Of a stretch of 64,000 bases of DNA, positions 43,374 through 53,620 are shown one piece after another; the first letter of the stretch is position 1, and every line of letters begins with the position of its first letter. The notes under the pieces are model-generated. The model had not been told where the DNA came from. It was given only the letters and a program-made list of their open reading frames with translations, and made no database searches. Where the stretch lies: the NCBI RefSeq assembly GCF_009910845.1, contig NZ_SIJB01000023.1, positions 124,001-188,000 of the forward strand, in the 5' to 3' direction. The translations under genes were made by a program, and so were the position numbers. The stretch is from Chengkuizengella marina. GTDB lineage: Bacteria; Bacillota; Bacilli; Paenibacillales; KCTC-33759.

Positions 43374-44663
43374 ATGAAAGATCCCAGTTCAAATACTAAT
43401 TTACGGAAAAAAATAATTAGCTCTGTTTCTTATGGATTGAGTGAAAAATTTATAGATATTTTGTTTGGATTAATAGCAAGCATAATTATGGCTAGATATT
43501 TATTGAGAAGTGACTATGGAATTATTGGTTATATTGCTTCTATTGCAACCATAGTACAAATAGTTAATTTAGCGCCTGAAACATTTTTTTATAAGAAGTT
43601 TAAATCTTTTAATAAGAAAGAAAAATTCACCTTTTTAAATAGCTATTTTATTTTTAATGTTCTAAAATCCACTTTAATTGTTATTTTAAATATTGCTATT
43701 GGTGTTTTTCTATTAATTTTACATGGCGATTTAATGTACTTAATAGTAATTATCGTTAATAGTTTTGTTTTATTTATTAAAAATATCAATGCAGTAATGA
43801 ACATATTTTTAGAAGTGAGTTTTCTTCAAAAATTTATTACTAGGTTTTTTCTTATCTCTAGATTGATCAGGACACTAGTCCTTTCTATTTTAATACTAAT
43901 CCCAAATCTATATATAGTACTTTTAAGTGATATAGTATTTGTTACTATTCAATTTGTGTTATCTTTTATATATTTAAAGGGACATTTTGATTATAAGTTT
44001 AAAGGTGTAAAATTAAAAGAATGGTATTCAATTATAAAAAAATCAATATTAAATTTTTCTTTGTGGGCTCATATGTCAGGAGTAGTAACTAATATAATTT
44101 ATAGGATTGATCCTTTTATTTTAGGTTTTTTCACAACTATGACAATTGTGGGCAATTATTCCATAGCACTAGTGATTGCGAATTATTTTATCGTTGTTTT
44201 TCAAATTATACAAAAAAACACTAACATTGCTCTTGCCAATTTATCAGAAGATGAACCAAAAAAGGCAAGTTTGGTAGTTAAAAAGTTTATTATTATAAGT
44301 GCAGTACTATCAATTATACAATATCTATGCTTTATAATGTTTGGTGAGTATTTATTGAAATTATATGTAGAGGGAAATGACATAAAAATTATCTATGAAT
44401 ATCTAGTTTTTATTTTGTTAGGTTTATCTATTTTTAACACATTTAGACCTTTGCTGAGTTATTTAACTATTAAACACAGTCCATTTAAGTTTTTTATTTA
44501 CTGTATCTTGCCATCAGGTGTGTTTACCATTATAGCTTATACATTAGCAGCAGCAAATTTTGGTGCAATCGGGGTTGCTAAGGCGAATGTTTTTGCATTT
44601 TCATTTTCTGTTATTTGTATGATAGTTTTACTTTTACATTATAAATTCGCAAAGAAGTATTAA
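43374..44663 (+). CDS. Polysaccharide flippase Wzx
   Basis: A 429-residue membrane protein with about 12 helices, starting with SYGLSEKFIDILFGLIASII and MARYLLRSDYGIIGYIASIA. This matches the RfbX/MATE-like polysaccharide exporter family. It would flip the undecaprenyl-linked repeat unit to the outer leaflet. AAAAAAAGGAAT precedes ATG 43374. It is 15 bases ahead of the polymerase gene. Confidence 0.88.
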   Translation: MKDPSSNTNLRKKIISSVSYGLSEKFIDILFGLIASIIMARYLLRSDYGIIGYIASIATIVQIVNLAPETFFYKKFKSFNKKEKFTFLNSYFIFNVLKSTLIVILNIAIGVFLLILHGDLMYLIVIIVNSFVLFIKNINAVMNIFLEVSFLQKFITRFFLISRLIRTLVLSILILIPNLYIVLLSDIVFVTIQFVLSFIYLKGHFDYKFKGVKLKEWYSIIKKSILNFSLWAHMSGVVTNIIYRIDPFILGFFTTMTIVGNYSIALVIANYFIVVFQIIQKNTNIALANLSEDEPKKASLVVKKFIIISAVLSIIQYLCFIMFGEYLLKLYVEGNDIKIIYEYLVFILLGLSIFNTFRPLLSYLTIKHSPFKFFIYCILPSGVFTIIAYTLAAANFGAIGVAKANVFAFSFSVICMIVLLLHYKFAKKY

Positions 44664-44678
44664 AATGATAGAGGTGAA

Positions 44679-45941
44679 ATGATGCAATATTTTACTCATT
44701 ATAAAGTTGCTGTTAGTAGTTTGGCTTTATTTCTTATTTTTTTTATTCCTAATAGTGGCTTAATCGGGGTCCCGGTTATTACTTCTGTCTTTTTCATAAT
44801 ATGTGGACTACTACTGTCTAAAAAAAAGGTGGATAACAAATTACAAATAACACCAATTTATATATTGTTAATACCACTAATTTATTCTCTTTTTATAATT
44901 TTATTCTCTCAATCTGGTGATTTATATTATTTTATTCTATTCACAAAGTTAATTATTATATCCTTAGGATTATATTATTTGATAATTCTATTTAATCTTA
45001 ATATTTATGAAAGTTTAAAATCAATCTTAATAGTCTTATTAGTAAATGTATTAATTACCTATGTGCAATATTTTGATCTTTTTTCTCTAGGAGATTTCGC
45101 GCTTAATTTAAATAGCACTTTTCTACTTCATGCTTATAAGCCTTATAGAGCAATGGGATTAATGGCAGGTTACGATGCCAATGGAATTATTATAGCAATG
45201 ACATTTGTTCTATCAATTATTCTTATAAAAATAAGCAATAGCAGAACGGCAAAATTGTTTTATATTGCATCTGCGATATTATGTGGATTTTCCATCTTTT
45301 TTACATCAAGAACAGGACTGTTAACGTTACTTTTATTTTTTCTTATTTTTTCATTTTTGACTTCTAAAAACTTATTTAGATATGTAATGAATATTATTAT
45401 TTATATCTTGATAGTAATAGTTATACTTTTGGGTGGATCAAAAATTATAAAATCACAATATCCAATACTGTATGAACAAAGCTATAATTTTATGTTTGAA
45501 GCGTTTATTAATTATACTGAAACTGGTGAATTTTACACTAGTAGTTTTGATAACACATTGGAAAACCACTATGAATTGACAAATGATTTGATAAAGCTAA
45601 TTTTTGGTACATCTTATTCAAATGCCTCTAAACTTGGAGGATATTCAGATGTAGGGTATGTTCAGATAATAAACGGTTTAGGAATTATCGGATTAATTAT
45701 TATTATATTTATTTATATCTATTGGTTTATAAAATTGTTTAATATGAGTAAATATTTTAAAAGGCAATTAAATGTAAAAATAAATATAATTTATTATTTA
45801 TATACAATTATTTTGCTGATGTTTATCATAAATATAAAAGGTCCATACTTTTTCGCAAATACTATTTTCTTCCTTTTTCTGTTCCTTTTTAATCTAGTTT
45901 TTATAAAATTTAAGTATAGTCGGAAACTATCAATGAATTGA
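44679..45941 (+). CDS. O-antigen/capsule polymerase Wzy
   Basis: A 420-residue protein with some 10-12 membrane helices, interrupted by a large hydrophilic loop (about residues 265-320) as in Wzy/O-antigen ligase-like proteins. The central helices carry RAMGLMAGYDANGII and FFTSRTGLLTLLL, where the Arg residues are typical. Starts at ATG 44679 after AGAGGTGAA. Wzx and Wzy together define a Wzy-dependent pathway. Confidence 0.82.
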   Translation: MMQYFTHYKVAVSSLALFLIFFIPNSGLIGVPVITSVFFIICGLLLSKKKVDNKLQITPIYILLIPLIYSLFIILFSQSGDLYYFILFTKLIIISLGLYYLIILFNLNIYESLKSILIVLLVNVLITYVQYFDLFSLGDFALNLNSTFLLHAYKPYRAMGLMAGYDANGIIIAMTFVLSIILIKISNSRTAKLFYIASAILCGFSIFFTSRTGLLTLLLFFLIFSFLTSKNLFRYVMNIIIYILIVIVILLGGSKIIKSQYPILYEQSYNFMFEAFINYTETGEFYTSSFDNTLENHYELTNDLIKLIFGTSYSNASKLGGYSDVGYVQIINGLGIIGLIIIIFIYIYWFIKLFNMSKYFKRQLNVKINIIYYLYTIILLMFIINIKGPYFFANTIFFLFLFLFNLVFIKFKYSRKLSMN

Positions 45942-46053
45942 TAGTTTGTTTTATGCTAACATAATGTGCTAAATGCTGAAGGGAAGAATTTTTATATTTA
46001 GAGTTGTTTTTAAAGTTATAAAAAGGTTATTTGAAACGTTAATATATTAAAAA

Positions 46054-46090
46054 TTAGAAAGATCATTCACTTTTGGAATGATCTTTCTAA
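46054..46090. terminator. 15-bp perfect hairpin between Wzy and the next glycosyltransferase
   Basis: TTAGAAAGATCATTC-ACTTTTG-GAATGATCTTTCTAA. Stem is perfect, but no T run follows on the plus strand. Confidence 0.6.
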
Positions 46091-46188
46091 TGCAATTAGG
46101 ACTAAAGTAGAAGTTTATAATTTACAACGGTCATTTGGTAAGTAAACTATTTTTCTTATAATATCATTAATTAAAGGAGAGGAAATCT

Positions 46189-47388
46189 TTGTTGAACATT
46201 TTAGTAATTACTCCATGGTTACCATATCCAGTAAATGATGGTGGAAGTATTGCCTCGATGTCCTCTATCATTTGTTTAGATAAACTTGGACATAACGTAC
46301 ACCTAGCAACTTTTGCAGAAATAGATGATTCTAATATAGAGCACAATAAAAATAAATTATTATGTAAAGCTTGTATCAAGAATATCTTGATTTTTAGAAA
46401 AGAAATCAAAATGAATAGTAAGTTACTGTTTAAAAATCTCTTCTCTGTTAACTCAATATTGATAAATAGATATTATTCAAAAAAGATATTAAATGATATT
46501 GTTGTTTACTGTAATAAAAATAATATAGATGTATTATGGGTTGATCAATTATGGCCAACAGTATACGTAAAAAAGCTAAAAAAAATTCTGCCAAATTTAA
46601 AAATAATTTATAGAGAGCATAACGTTGAGTCAGATTTATTAAAGCAAAAAATAAAAAAACAAAGATTTTTAAAAAAATTTTTTTTGCTTACACAGATTTC
46701 TTTGGTTAAAAAATTCGAAAAAAACTTATTCAATTACTTAGATTTTACAATTGTATTATCAAAGGAAGATAAACAACTTCTTGATATTCCTCCAAATAAA
46801 AGTGAGGTTATACCATTTGGTTTAGATGATAATGAACAACCAATAGGTAATTTCAACACTAAACCAAACCTTGTTTTTGTAGGAAGTTTAGAATATATAC
46901 CTAATAATGAGGGAATAGAGTGGTTTCTTGATGAGGTTGTTAGTAAATTAAACTTAAGTGAAGTTAAAGTATTTATCATTGGAAAAGGTGCGAATGATAA
47001 ACTTAAAAAGAAAGTAGCAGCTTTTCCAAATGTAAAACTCTTGGGGTTTGTTGACGATCTATCTTCATTTTTGTTAAAAAGTAATATTTTCATTGTTCCG
47101 TTATTGTCTGGAAGCGGTATTAGGTTAAAGGTATTAGAAGCTATGAGGAAGGGAATTCCAATAATTTCTACTAGTAAAGGTATAGAAGGAATACAGTTAT
47201 CACACTTTGAAGATGTATTAATAGCTGACACTCCAAAACTTTTTTCTGAACACGTTAATTTATTACTAAAAAACCAGAAGCAAAGAGAGTTGCTAAGTAA
47301 GTATTCAAGACAGAAATTTGAATTGATGTATTCCAATGACGTAATTGCAAAAAAGATTAGTAAAGTAATTAAGAAGTTAGACATTTAA
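46189..47388 (+). CDS. Family 4-like glycosyltransferase
   Basis: A 399-residue GT-B enzyme. MLNILVITPWLPYPVNDGGS is the N-terminal loop. IYREHNVESDLL and the C-terminal LVFVGSLEYIPNNEGIEWFL, VPLLSGSGIRLKVLEAMRKG (donor site) and IPIISTSKGIEG are typical. Start is TTG 46189 after AAAGGAGAGG. It is the first gene after the long hairpin. Confidence 0.92.
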   Translation: MLNILVITPWLPYPVNDGGSIASMSSIICLDKLGHNVHLATFAEIDDSNIEHNKNKLLCKACIKNILIFRKEIKMNSKLLFKNLFSVNSILINRYYSKKILNDIVVYCNKNNIDVLWVDQLWPTVYVKKLKKILPNLKIIYREHNVESDLLKQKIKKQRFLKKFFLLTQISLVKKFEKNLFNYLDFTIVLSKEDKQLLDIPPNKSEVIPFGLDDNEQPIGNFNTKPNLVFVGSLEYIPNNEGIEWFLDEVVSKLNLSEVKVFIIGKGANDKLKKKVAAFPNVKLLGFVDDLSSFLLKSNIFIVPLLSGSGIRLKVLEAMRKGIPIISTSKGIEGIQLSHFEDVLIADTPKLFSEHVNLLLKNQKQRELLSKYSRQKFELMYSNDVIAKKISKVIKKLDI

Positions 47389-47435
47389 TTATTAATTGAC
47401 TTTATTCATAATTTTAAAAATAGGGAGAAGATGGT

Positions 47436-48338
47436 GTGGAAATGTCAAAATTAGTTTCAATAGCAATCCCCACATATAATAGACCCGATACTCTAATGTA
47501 TATAATTAATTCATACCTAACACAAGATAATATTGGTGAATTAATTATAATAAATGATGGTAGTACAAAAAATTATACAAACACAATTGATAAAATTTCA
47601 TCTATGTGTAGACATAAAAATATAAAGTTTAAATATTTTACTAATAAAGAAAAAAAGGGCGCAGAATATTGTAGAAATAAATTAAAAGAAGAGGTTGAAT
47701 TTGATTATATCTTATGGGGAGAAGATGATGTTTTACTCGGAGATAATTATGTAAATACCCTAATACAAAAAAAGTTGAATAACCCAAACATTGGTGCTAT
47801 AGCAGGAAGGATACTCTATATAGATGGTAAATATTATCAAGAATATCCTCGAACAATACAAGAACTCGAAGAAAAAAATAACAGTAAGACTAATGTTTAT
47901 GATTTCAAACTATTAGAAGGATATTACAGGATAAAAACAGATAAGGATCATATTGTACCATTTGTTCATGCAGTATGTTTAATGGATACTAACTTTATAA
48001 AAAAGTATAACTATAAAGATATCTATAAAATTAATGGATACAGAGAAGAGTCAGATTTTCAATTATATTACCTGTTAGAAAACAAAAAAAACTACTATAC
48101 CTCTGATTGTACATGTATCCATCTTAATCAAAGAACTGGTGGTCAAAGACAAAAGGGACGACTTAAAAATGAATATTATATTATAAAAAATAACAATAGA
48201 TTTATTGATGAAAATTACGAACTAATTGTTAAAAGTTTTCCAGTAAAACCTAAATTTCATATCAAGTTTTTATTCGTAACAAATAGAATATCTTTAATCA
48301 CACAGAGTATTTTCAGAAAATTTTTCATCAATAAATAA
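47436..48338 (+). CDS. Family 2-like glycosyltransferase
   Basis: A 300-residue GT-A-like protein: VSIAIPTYNRPDTLMYIINS, ELIIINDGSTKNY and LWGEDDVLLGDNYVN (metal-binding acidic segment). GTG 47436 has AGGGAG 8 bases upstream; the ATG at 47442 is 14 bases away and less likely. The sequence GGQRQKGRLKNEYYI near the end is basic and may touch the membrane. It ends 4 bases before the next gene. Confidence 0.9.
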   Translation: MEMSKLVSIAIPTYNRPDTLMYIINSYLTQDNIGELIIINDGSTKNYTNTIDKISSMCRHKNIKFKYFTNKEKKGAEYCRNKLKEEVEFDYILWGEDDVLLGDNYVNTLIQKKLNNPNIGAIAGRILYIDGKYYQEYPRTIQELEEKNNSKTNVYDFKLLEGYYRIKTDKDHIVPFVHAVCLMDTNFIKKYNYKDIYKINGYREESDFQLYYLLENKKNYYTSDCTCIHLNQRTGGQRQKGRLKNEYYIIKNNNRFIDENYELIVKSFPVKPKFHIKFLFVTNRISLITQSIFRKFFINK

Positions 48339-48342
48339 AGAG

Positions 48343-49566
48343 GTGTGTATCATTTTTAAATTTAATCATAACAAAAAGAAAAGTGAAGAAAAAGATAATC
48401 TGTCTGTTGTGATCATGGACTTATTATGTATAACCCCGTATTATGATTACTACTTGATTAAAGAAATAATGAGTTTAAACTCTAAAACGAAGTTTGCATC
48501 TATATCTTTTCATTTAGATACAACATATTTTAAAAGTAATGGAATAAAAAATGACCCAGGACTGTTTGATATAGTTTCTAAGTTAGGTATTAGACAAAAA
48601 AAGATTAGACAAATTTTAAAGTTGGGTGAATACTTAGCTAATTTAATAACATATACAATTAGACTTCTTATAAAGAAGCCAGATGTAATTCACATTCAAT
48701 GGTTAAACCTACTAACTAAGACTAGATTGGAAATTCATCTATTAAAGTTATTAAAATTAAGAGGGATTAAAATAATATATACAGTTCATAATATACTGCC
48801 ACATGATACTAATGATAGATATAAAAAGGTTTATTCAAAAGTGTATAAGGAAGTAGCAGATAATCTTATTTGTCATACAGATCATGCTAAGAAAGAGCTA
48901 ATCAGTAACATTAATGTTGAAACTGAAAAAATAAAAGTTATCCCTCATGGGCCTATGTTTAATTTAAATATAGAATATGACAATGTTGAAAGTAAAAAAA
49001 ATATCGGGATAAATAGTGATGAAGTTGTGGTTCTTTTCTTTGGCATAATTAGACCATATAAAGGAATTGAATTCTTATTAGATACTTGGAAAAAAGTCAG
49101 TGATGAAAGAAAGAATGTGAAACTTATAATTGCCGGGAATGGTGATGAAAAATATTTAAACTCATTACGAAATATAATTTCCCAAGCAGGCCTAAAAAAT
49201 ATAAAAACCAATTTCGAATATATACCAACAGAGATGTTACCAATATATCATAATGCTGCAGATATATTAGTATATCCTTATAAAAATATTACACAATCTG
49301 GGGCTTTGTTGACTGGGATGTCATTTAATAAGCCAATAATTGCAACAGATATTGATGGTTTTAAAGATGTTTTAAGGGATCGGTATAATGCTTATACAGT
49401 AAAATATGGAGATATTGAGAATTTTAAAACTGCTCTTATCAATCTAATCGATAATCCTGAAACTAGAAAAAGTATTGCTGAAAATGCTTATAAAGATGTA
49501 AATACAAAATATTCATGGAAACAAATAGGAATAAAAACTCTAGATTGCTATAAGAAGAGCATTTAA
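48343..49566 (+). CDS. Family 4-like glycosyltransferase
   Basis: A 407-residue GT-B protein. VVIMDLLCITPYYDYYLIKE is the first strand and loop, IIYTVHNILPHDT the acceptor region, and VVLFFGIIRPYKGIEFLLDT with ILVYPYKNITQSGALLTGMS the donor domain. The outermost start is GTG 48343, but AGAGGTG (48339-48345) overlaps it and would suit an ATT at 48352. ATG 48415 would remove part of the first strand. The start is thus uncertain and may be non-standard. Confidence 0.88.
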   Translation: MCIIFKFNHNKKKSEEKDNLSVVIMDLLCITPYYDYYLIKEIMSLNSKTKFASISFHLDTTYFKSNGIKNDPGLFDIVSKLGIRQKKIRQILKLGEYLANLITYTIRLLIKKPDVIHIQWLNLLTKTRLEIHLLKLLKLRGIKIIYTVHNILPHDTNDRYKKVYSKVYKEVADNLICHTDHAKKELISNINVETEKIKVIPHGPMFNLNIEYDNVESKKNIGINSDEVVVLFFGIIRPYKGIEFLLDTWKKVSDERKNVKLIIAGNGDEKYLNSLRNIISQAGLKNIKTNFEYIPTEMLPIYHNAADILVYPYKNITQSGALLTGMSFNKPIIATDIDGFKDVLRDRYNAYTVKYGDIENFKTALINLIDNPETRKSIAENAYKDVNTKYSWKQIGIKTLDCYKKSI

Positions 49567-49711
49567 AAAATGTTAATAGATTATGTTCTGATTAAAATTA
49601 TTTAACTATAAGTGTTAAAATTACGAATGAAACTTGAAAAATTATTTACAAAAAATATACATAATATTTATATAAAAAATATTATCCTATAAAAAAATGG
49701 GGGACTAAATA

Positions 49712-51082
49712 ATGGAAATGATTTTATTGTCTGGTGGTTCCGGGAAGCGATTATGGCCACTATCTAATGACTCAAGGTCAAAGCAATTTTTAAAAGTTTT
49801 AGACAATAATGGAAATCTGGAATCTATGGTTCAAAGAGTTTGGAATCAGTTAGAAATGTTACAGTTAAATGAATCAACAGTAATTGCAACTAGTAAATCT
49901 CAAGTGGATATGATTCATAGTCAACTAGGTAATCATATTCCATTAATTATCGAACCAGAGCGTCGTGATACATTTCCTGCTATCGCATTAGCAGCTACCT
50001 ATCTTTATTCTGTAAAAGAGAGTAGTTTAAATGAAATAATTGGAATATTACCAGTTGACCCTTATGTAGATATTAGCTTTTTTGAAAGAATAAAAGACTT
50101 AGAGATAGCATTGAGTAAATCTGAGGCAGATTTAGCATTGATGGGAGTTGACCCCACATTTCCTTCAGAGAAGTATGGTTATATAGTTCCGAAACAAAAT
50201 AATGAGAATGATTATATTCAAGTAAGTCATTTTAAAGAAAAACCATCAGCAATAGAAGCAAAAGATTTAATGGATAAAAATGCTTTATGGAATTGTGGTG
50301 TGTTTGCTTTTAAACTAGAATATATCATCTCATTATTAGAGTCTAAGGGCTTACCAATTCGATATGAGGAGTTGGCGAAGCAGTATCACAATCTTGAAAA
50401 AATTAGCTTTGATTACGCAGTAGTTGAGAAGGCAGAAAAAATTGTTGCTCTCCCATACAGTGAAAGTTGGAAAGACCTTGGTACATGGAATACGTTAACA
50501 GAAGAAATGGGCACAAAGCAAATTGGAAAAGGTACTATCAGTGAGGATTCCACTAATACTCATTTAGTAAATGAGTTAGATATTCCAGTCACAGTTTTAG
50601 GTATAAAAGATGTGGTTGTTGCAGCAAGCCCAGATGGAATATTGGTAACTGATAAGGTAGCGAGTCCAAGAATTAAAGAGGTACTAAAAGGCTTTGAACA
50701 ACGTCCGATGTATGAAGAAAGACGTTGGGGATGGTATAAGGTACTTGATCATACAAAGTTTGAAGAAGGAAATGAAGTCCTAACAAAGAGAATTTGTGTT
50801 AAAGCTGGAAAGAATTTAAGTTATCAGAAGCACTATGCAAGAAGTGAAGTTTGGACAATCATTAAAGGTGAAGGCGATTTTGCTTTAAATGATGAAATTC
50901 GCACAGTAAAACCAGGTGATGTTTTAGTCATTCCAGTTGAAGCAATGCATTGTATTAAGGCCACCACTGACTTGGAATTTATTGAAGTACAGACTGGTTC
51001 ACAACTTATTGAAGAAGATATTGTTCGTATATATATGACATGGGAAGAAGTAGAGGAACATTGCAACTCTTTAGTGAAATAG
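49712..51082 (+). CDS. Mannose-1-phosphate guanylyltransferase (ManC type)
   Basis: A 456-residue protein making GDP-mannose. The N-terminal MILLSGGSGKRLWPLSNDSR is the GTP loop and FKEKP the sugar-phosphate motif. The C-terminal cupin domain (about 340-455) has KNLSYQKHYARSEVWTIIKG, so both guanylyltransferase and possible phosphomannose isomerase parts are present, although the length is a little short of classical bifunctional ManC. AATGGGGGAC precedes ATG 49712. It suggests mannose or a mannose-derived sugar in the polymer. Confidence 0.9.
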   Translation: MEMILLSGGSGKRLWPLSNDSRSKQFLKVLDNNGNLESMVQRVWNQLEMLQLNESTVIATSKSQVDMIHSQLGNHIPLIIEPERRDTFPAIALAATYLYSVKESSLNEIIGILPVDPYVDISFFERIKDLEIALSKSEADLALMGVDPTFPSEKYGYIVPKQNNENDYIQVSHFKEKPSAIEAKDLMDKNALWNCGVFAFKLEYIISLLESKGLPIRYEELAKQYHNLEKISFDYAVVEKAEKIVALPYSESWKDLGTWNTLTEEMGTKQIGKGTISEDSTNTHLVNELDIPVTVLGIKDVVVAASPDGILVTDKVASPRIKEVLKGFEQRPMYEERRWGWYKVLDHTKFEEGNEVLTKRICVKAGKNLSYQKHYARSEVWTIIKGEGDFALNDEIRTVKPGDVLVIPVEAMHCIKATTDLEFIEVQTGSQLIEEDIVRIYMTWEEVEEHCNSLVK

Positions 51083-51211
51083 GGAATAATAGATAGAGTA
51101 TTATTTATTATTTAATGGGTTGAGTAATTAATTAAAATACCATGGATTTAATTCTTATGGAAGTATGGAAGTCTTAAAAGTATATGTAATATTGAGAAGG
51201 AGAAAGTTATT

Positions 51212-52378
51212 ATGAAAATTACTATAGCTGGAACAGGTTATGTTGGTCTGTCAAACGCAGTCTTATTAGCCCAACATAATGAAGTAATTGCTTTAGATAT
51301 TATTCAAGATAAAGTAGATATGATTAATAATAAAAAATCTCCTATAATAGATAATGAGATTGAAGAGTTTCTAGCAACAAAAGAATTAAACTTAACTGCT
51401 ACAACGGATAATTATAAAGCATTTAAGGATGCCGAATATATAATCATATCTACACCTACCAATTATGATCCTAAAAAGAATTACTTTAATACTAGAACTA
51501 TTGAAGCTGTTATTGCTAACGTTTTATCTATTAACCCAGTTGCAGTGATGATTATTAAATCTACTGTTCCGGTAGGCTATACAGAAGCAGTACGAGAAAA
51601 ATTTGAGACAGAAAATATTATCTTTTCACCAGAGTTTCTACGAGAAGGAAAAGCTTTATATGATAATTTACACCCTTCAAGAATTATTGTTGGTGAACAG
51701 TCTGAAAGAGCTAAAGTTTTCGCAGATTTGTTAGTAGAGGGTGCACTTAAAGAAAATATTAACGTATTATTTACCAATTCAACAGAAGCTGAAGCTATTA
51801 AGTTATTTGCAAATACTTATCTAGCTATGAGAGTTGCTTTCTTCAATGAGCTAGACTCCTATGCAGAATTTAGAGGTTTAAATACTAAACAAATTATTGA
51901 TGGAGTAGGTCTTGATCCACGAATAGGCGATCATTACAATAACCCTTCCTTTGGTTATGGTGGATATTGCTTACCTAAAGATACGAAGCAGCTACTTGCT
52001 AACTATGAAGATGTACCAAACAATATCATGAAAGCAATCGTTGATGCTAACAGAACAAGAAAAGATCATATTGCAGATATGATTATTAATAAAAACCCTA
52101 AGGTTGTAGGTATTTATAGACTCACTATGAAAATGTACTCTGATAATTTTAGGCAATCAGCGATACAAGGAGTAATGAAACGTATAAAGGCAAAAGGTAT
52201 TGAAGTAGTAGTTTATGAGCCAACACTTGCTCAAGATGAATTTTATAATTCTAAAGTTATAAATAATTTTGAAGAATTTAAGAATATTAGTGATATTATT
52301 GTTGCAAATCGATTAAACGATGATCTAAAAAAAGTTGAAGATAAAGTGTATACTAGGGACTTATTTAGTAGGGATTAG
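51212..52378 (+). CDS. ugd: UDP-glucose 6-dehydrogenase, short HasB type
   Basis: A 388-residue NAD enzyme of the UDP-glucose/GDP-mannose dehydrogenase family. [20 protein letters not shown] is the NAD motif; [35 protein letters not shown] and [19 protein letters not shown] hold substrate and the catalytic Cys. The short length is that of HasB-type UDP-glucose dehydrogenases. UDP-glucuronate made here may be incorporated directly or epimerised by the enzyme at 20748. It is the last gene of the polysaccharide locus. GAGAAGGAG precedes ATG 51212. Confidence 0.92.
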   Translation: MKITIAGTGYVGLSNAVLLAQHNEVIALDIIQDKVDMINNKKSPIIDNEIEEFLATKELNLTATTDNYKAFKDAEYIIISTPTNYDPKKNYFNTRTIEAVIANVLSINPVAVMIIKSTVPVGYTEAVREKFETENIIFSPEFLREGKALYDNLHPSRIIVGEQSERAKVFADLLVEGALKENINVLFTNSTEAEAIKLFANTYLAMRVAFFNELDSYAEFRGLNTKQIIDGVGLDPRIGDHYNNPSFGYGGYCLPKDTKQLLANYEDVPNNIMKAIVDANRTRKDHIADMIINKNPKVVGIYRLTMKMYSDNFRQSAIQGVMKRIKAKGIEVVVYEPTLAQDEFYNSKVINNFEEFKNISDIIVANRLNDDLKKVEDKVYTRDLFSRD

Positions 52379-52593
52379 GAGTTAGGAGATCTTGGTGGGT
52401 CTATTCAAAGTTAAGTCAAAGCATTAGGGTAATTAATTATTTTTTTTGTTTGGTAAAGTTAGTGGAATTAAGAAAAAGGAAACTTAAAACTTAGAATTTA
52501 ATAAAATAGATCTTAAAATAAATAATGGACTTTTATACTTAAGTCAATCATGTATAATATAATCAAATCCCATACTAATAGGTGTGATCATTC

Positions 52594-53604
52594 ATGAAAA
52601 AACGTTGGAAAAACCTAAAACCATGGAAACGTAGGACTATTATTACCGTTTCTTTTCTTTTAATAGTTCTATTAACTACAATTACCTGGATTTATATTGA
52701 TCTTAAATCCAAAGATATAACAGACATCCAAGAGCGATTAGATGGTAGAGAACAAGTAAATACTTCTAGTTCTGAAGAAATAAACCCCAATTCATTACCT
52801 TCAAGTGTTGAAGGTCAACTGAAAAAGGCAGAAGAATTTGCAGATAAACCCATAGAAATGGGAGATGCACTAGATGTTACTTCTATCTTATTGAACTCTG
52901 GTTTAAGTTTAAAAGAAATGCAGTACTTAACGGGAGAGGTAAGAGAAGGACTATCTCCTGAGGAGTTAAAACATATAAGAGACACACTTTTAGCAAAGTT
53001 AACACAAGAAGAAATTGATGCTTTACGGCAAATAGCAAGATACTATGGCAGAACTTTAGATATACTGGATCCTAATGTTAAAATAAAGGGTTTGGAAGAA
53101 GAGACGACCACTGAATTATCTCAAAATCAGGAAATAGAAACAGAAGTAAGAGCTTCAGAATCTACTGAAGATCAAATTACCAGTCAAGAAAATGATGAAG
53201 AACCCCAGGAACAGGGTGTAGGTTCTAATATAATCCCAGTCACACAAGAAGTTGAACAGAAATATCTTAACCAAATAGAAACGCTACAACATACTTGTGA
53301 TGCAAAGGCCAACGATCTAGCTGCTGAAATCAGCTCAGACATTGACAGTAAAACGGCTAATGGAGAACAAGTCACAGTTCAATATTTACAATCTACTTTT
53401 CTAGATAAATTAGTTCAAGCTGAGGAAAGTTGTGATACTCAGTTTGAAGACTTGATGACACAAGCAGAAAAAGAATTTGAAACAGAGGGATTTGATCCAA
53501 CGACAATTGCACAATGGAGACAAACTTATCAGAATGTAAAAGATAATAAAAGTAATAGCCTATTAAATGAAATAGAGACACAAATACAGAACAGTGGAGA
53601 TTAA
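52594..53604 (+). CDS. Membrane-anchored protein of unknown function
   Basis: A 336-residue protein with a basic N-terminus (MKKRWKNLKPWKRRTI) and one membrane helix (about residues 16-36), then a long extracellular part. That part is acidic, with a helical segment (about 70-155), a low-complexity Glu/Ser/Gln-rich linker (about 170-215) and a second helical segment with two Cys (HTCDAKANDLAAE and EESCDTQFEDL). The Cys pair could form a disulfide outside. I know no family with this layout. A terminator follows directly. Confidence 0.65.
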   Translation: MKKRWKNLKPWKRRTIITVSFLLIVLLTTITWIYIDLKSKDITDIQERLDGREQVNTSSSEEINPNSLPSSVEGQLKKAEEFADKPIEMGDALDVTSILLNSGLSLKEMQYLTGEVREGLSPEELKHIRDTLLAKLTQEEIDALRQIARYYGRTLDILDPNVKIKGLEEETTTELSQNQEIETEVRASESTEDQITSQENDEEPQEQGVGSNIIPVTQEVEQKYLNQIETLQHTCDAKANDLAAEISSDIDSKTANGEQVTVQYLQSTFLDKLVQAEESCDTQFEDLMTQAEKEFETEGFDPTTIAQWRQTYQNVKDNKSNSLLNEIETQIQNSGD

Positions 53605-53620
53605 TTTTCCACTGTCTTCC
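53590..53620 (+). terminator. Terminator of the anchored protein gene
   Basis: ACAGTGGA-GATTAATTT-TCCACTGT, overlapping the last codons, followed by a T- and C-rich run. Confidence 0.75.

Noticed and set aside
46734-47384. 216-codon minus-strand frame opposite a glycosyltransferase gene
   Set aside because: It mirrors the antisense of a clearly coding gene; the plus-strand product has complete GT motifs.
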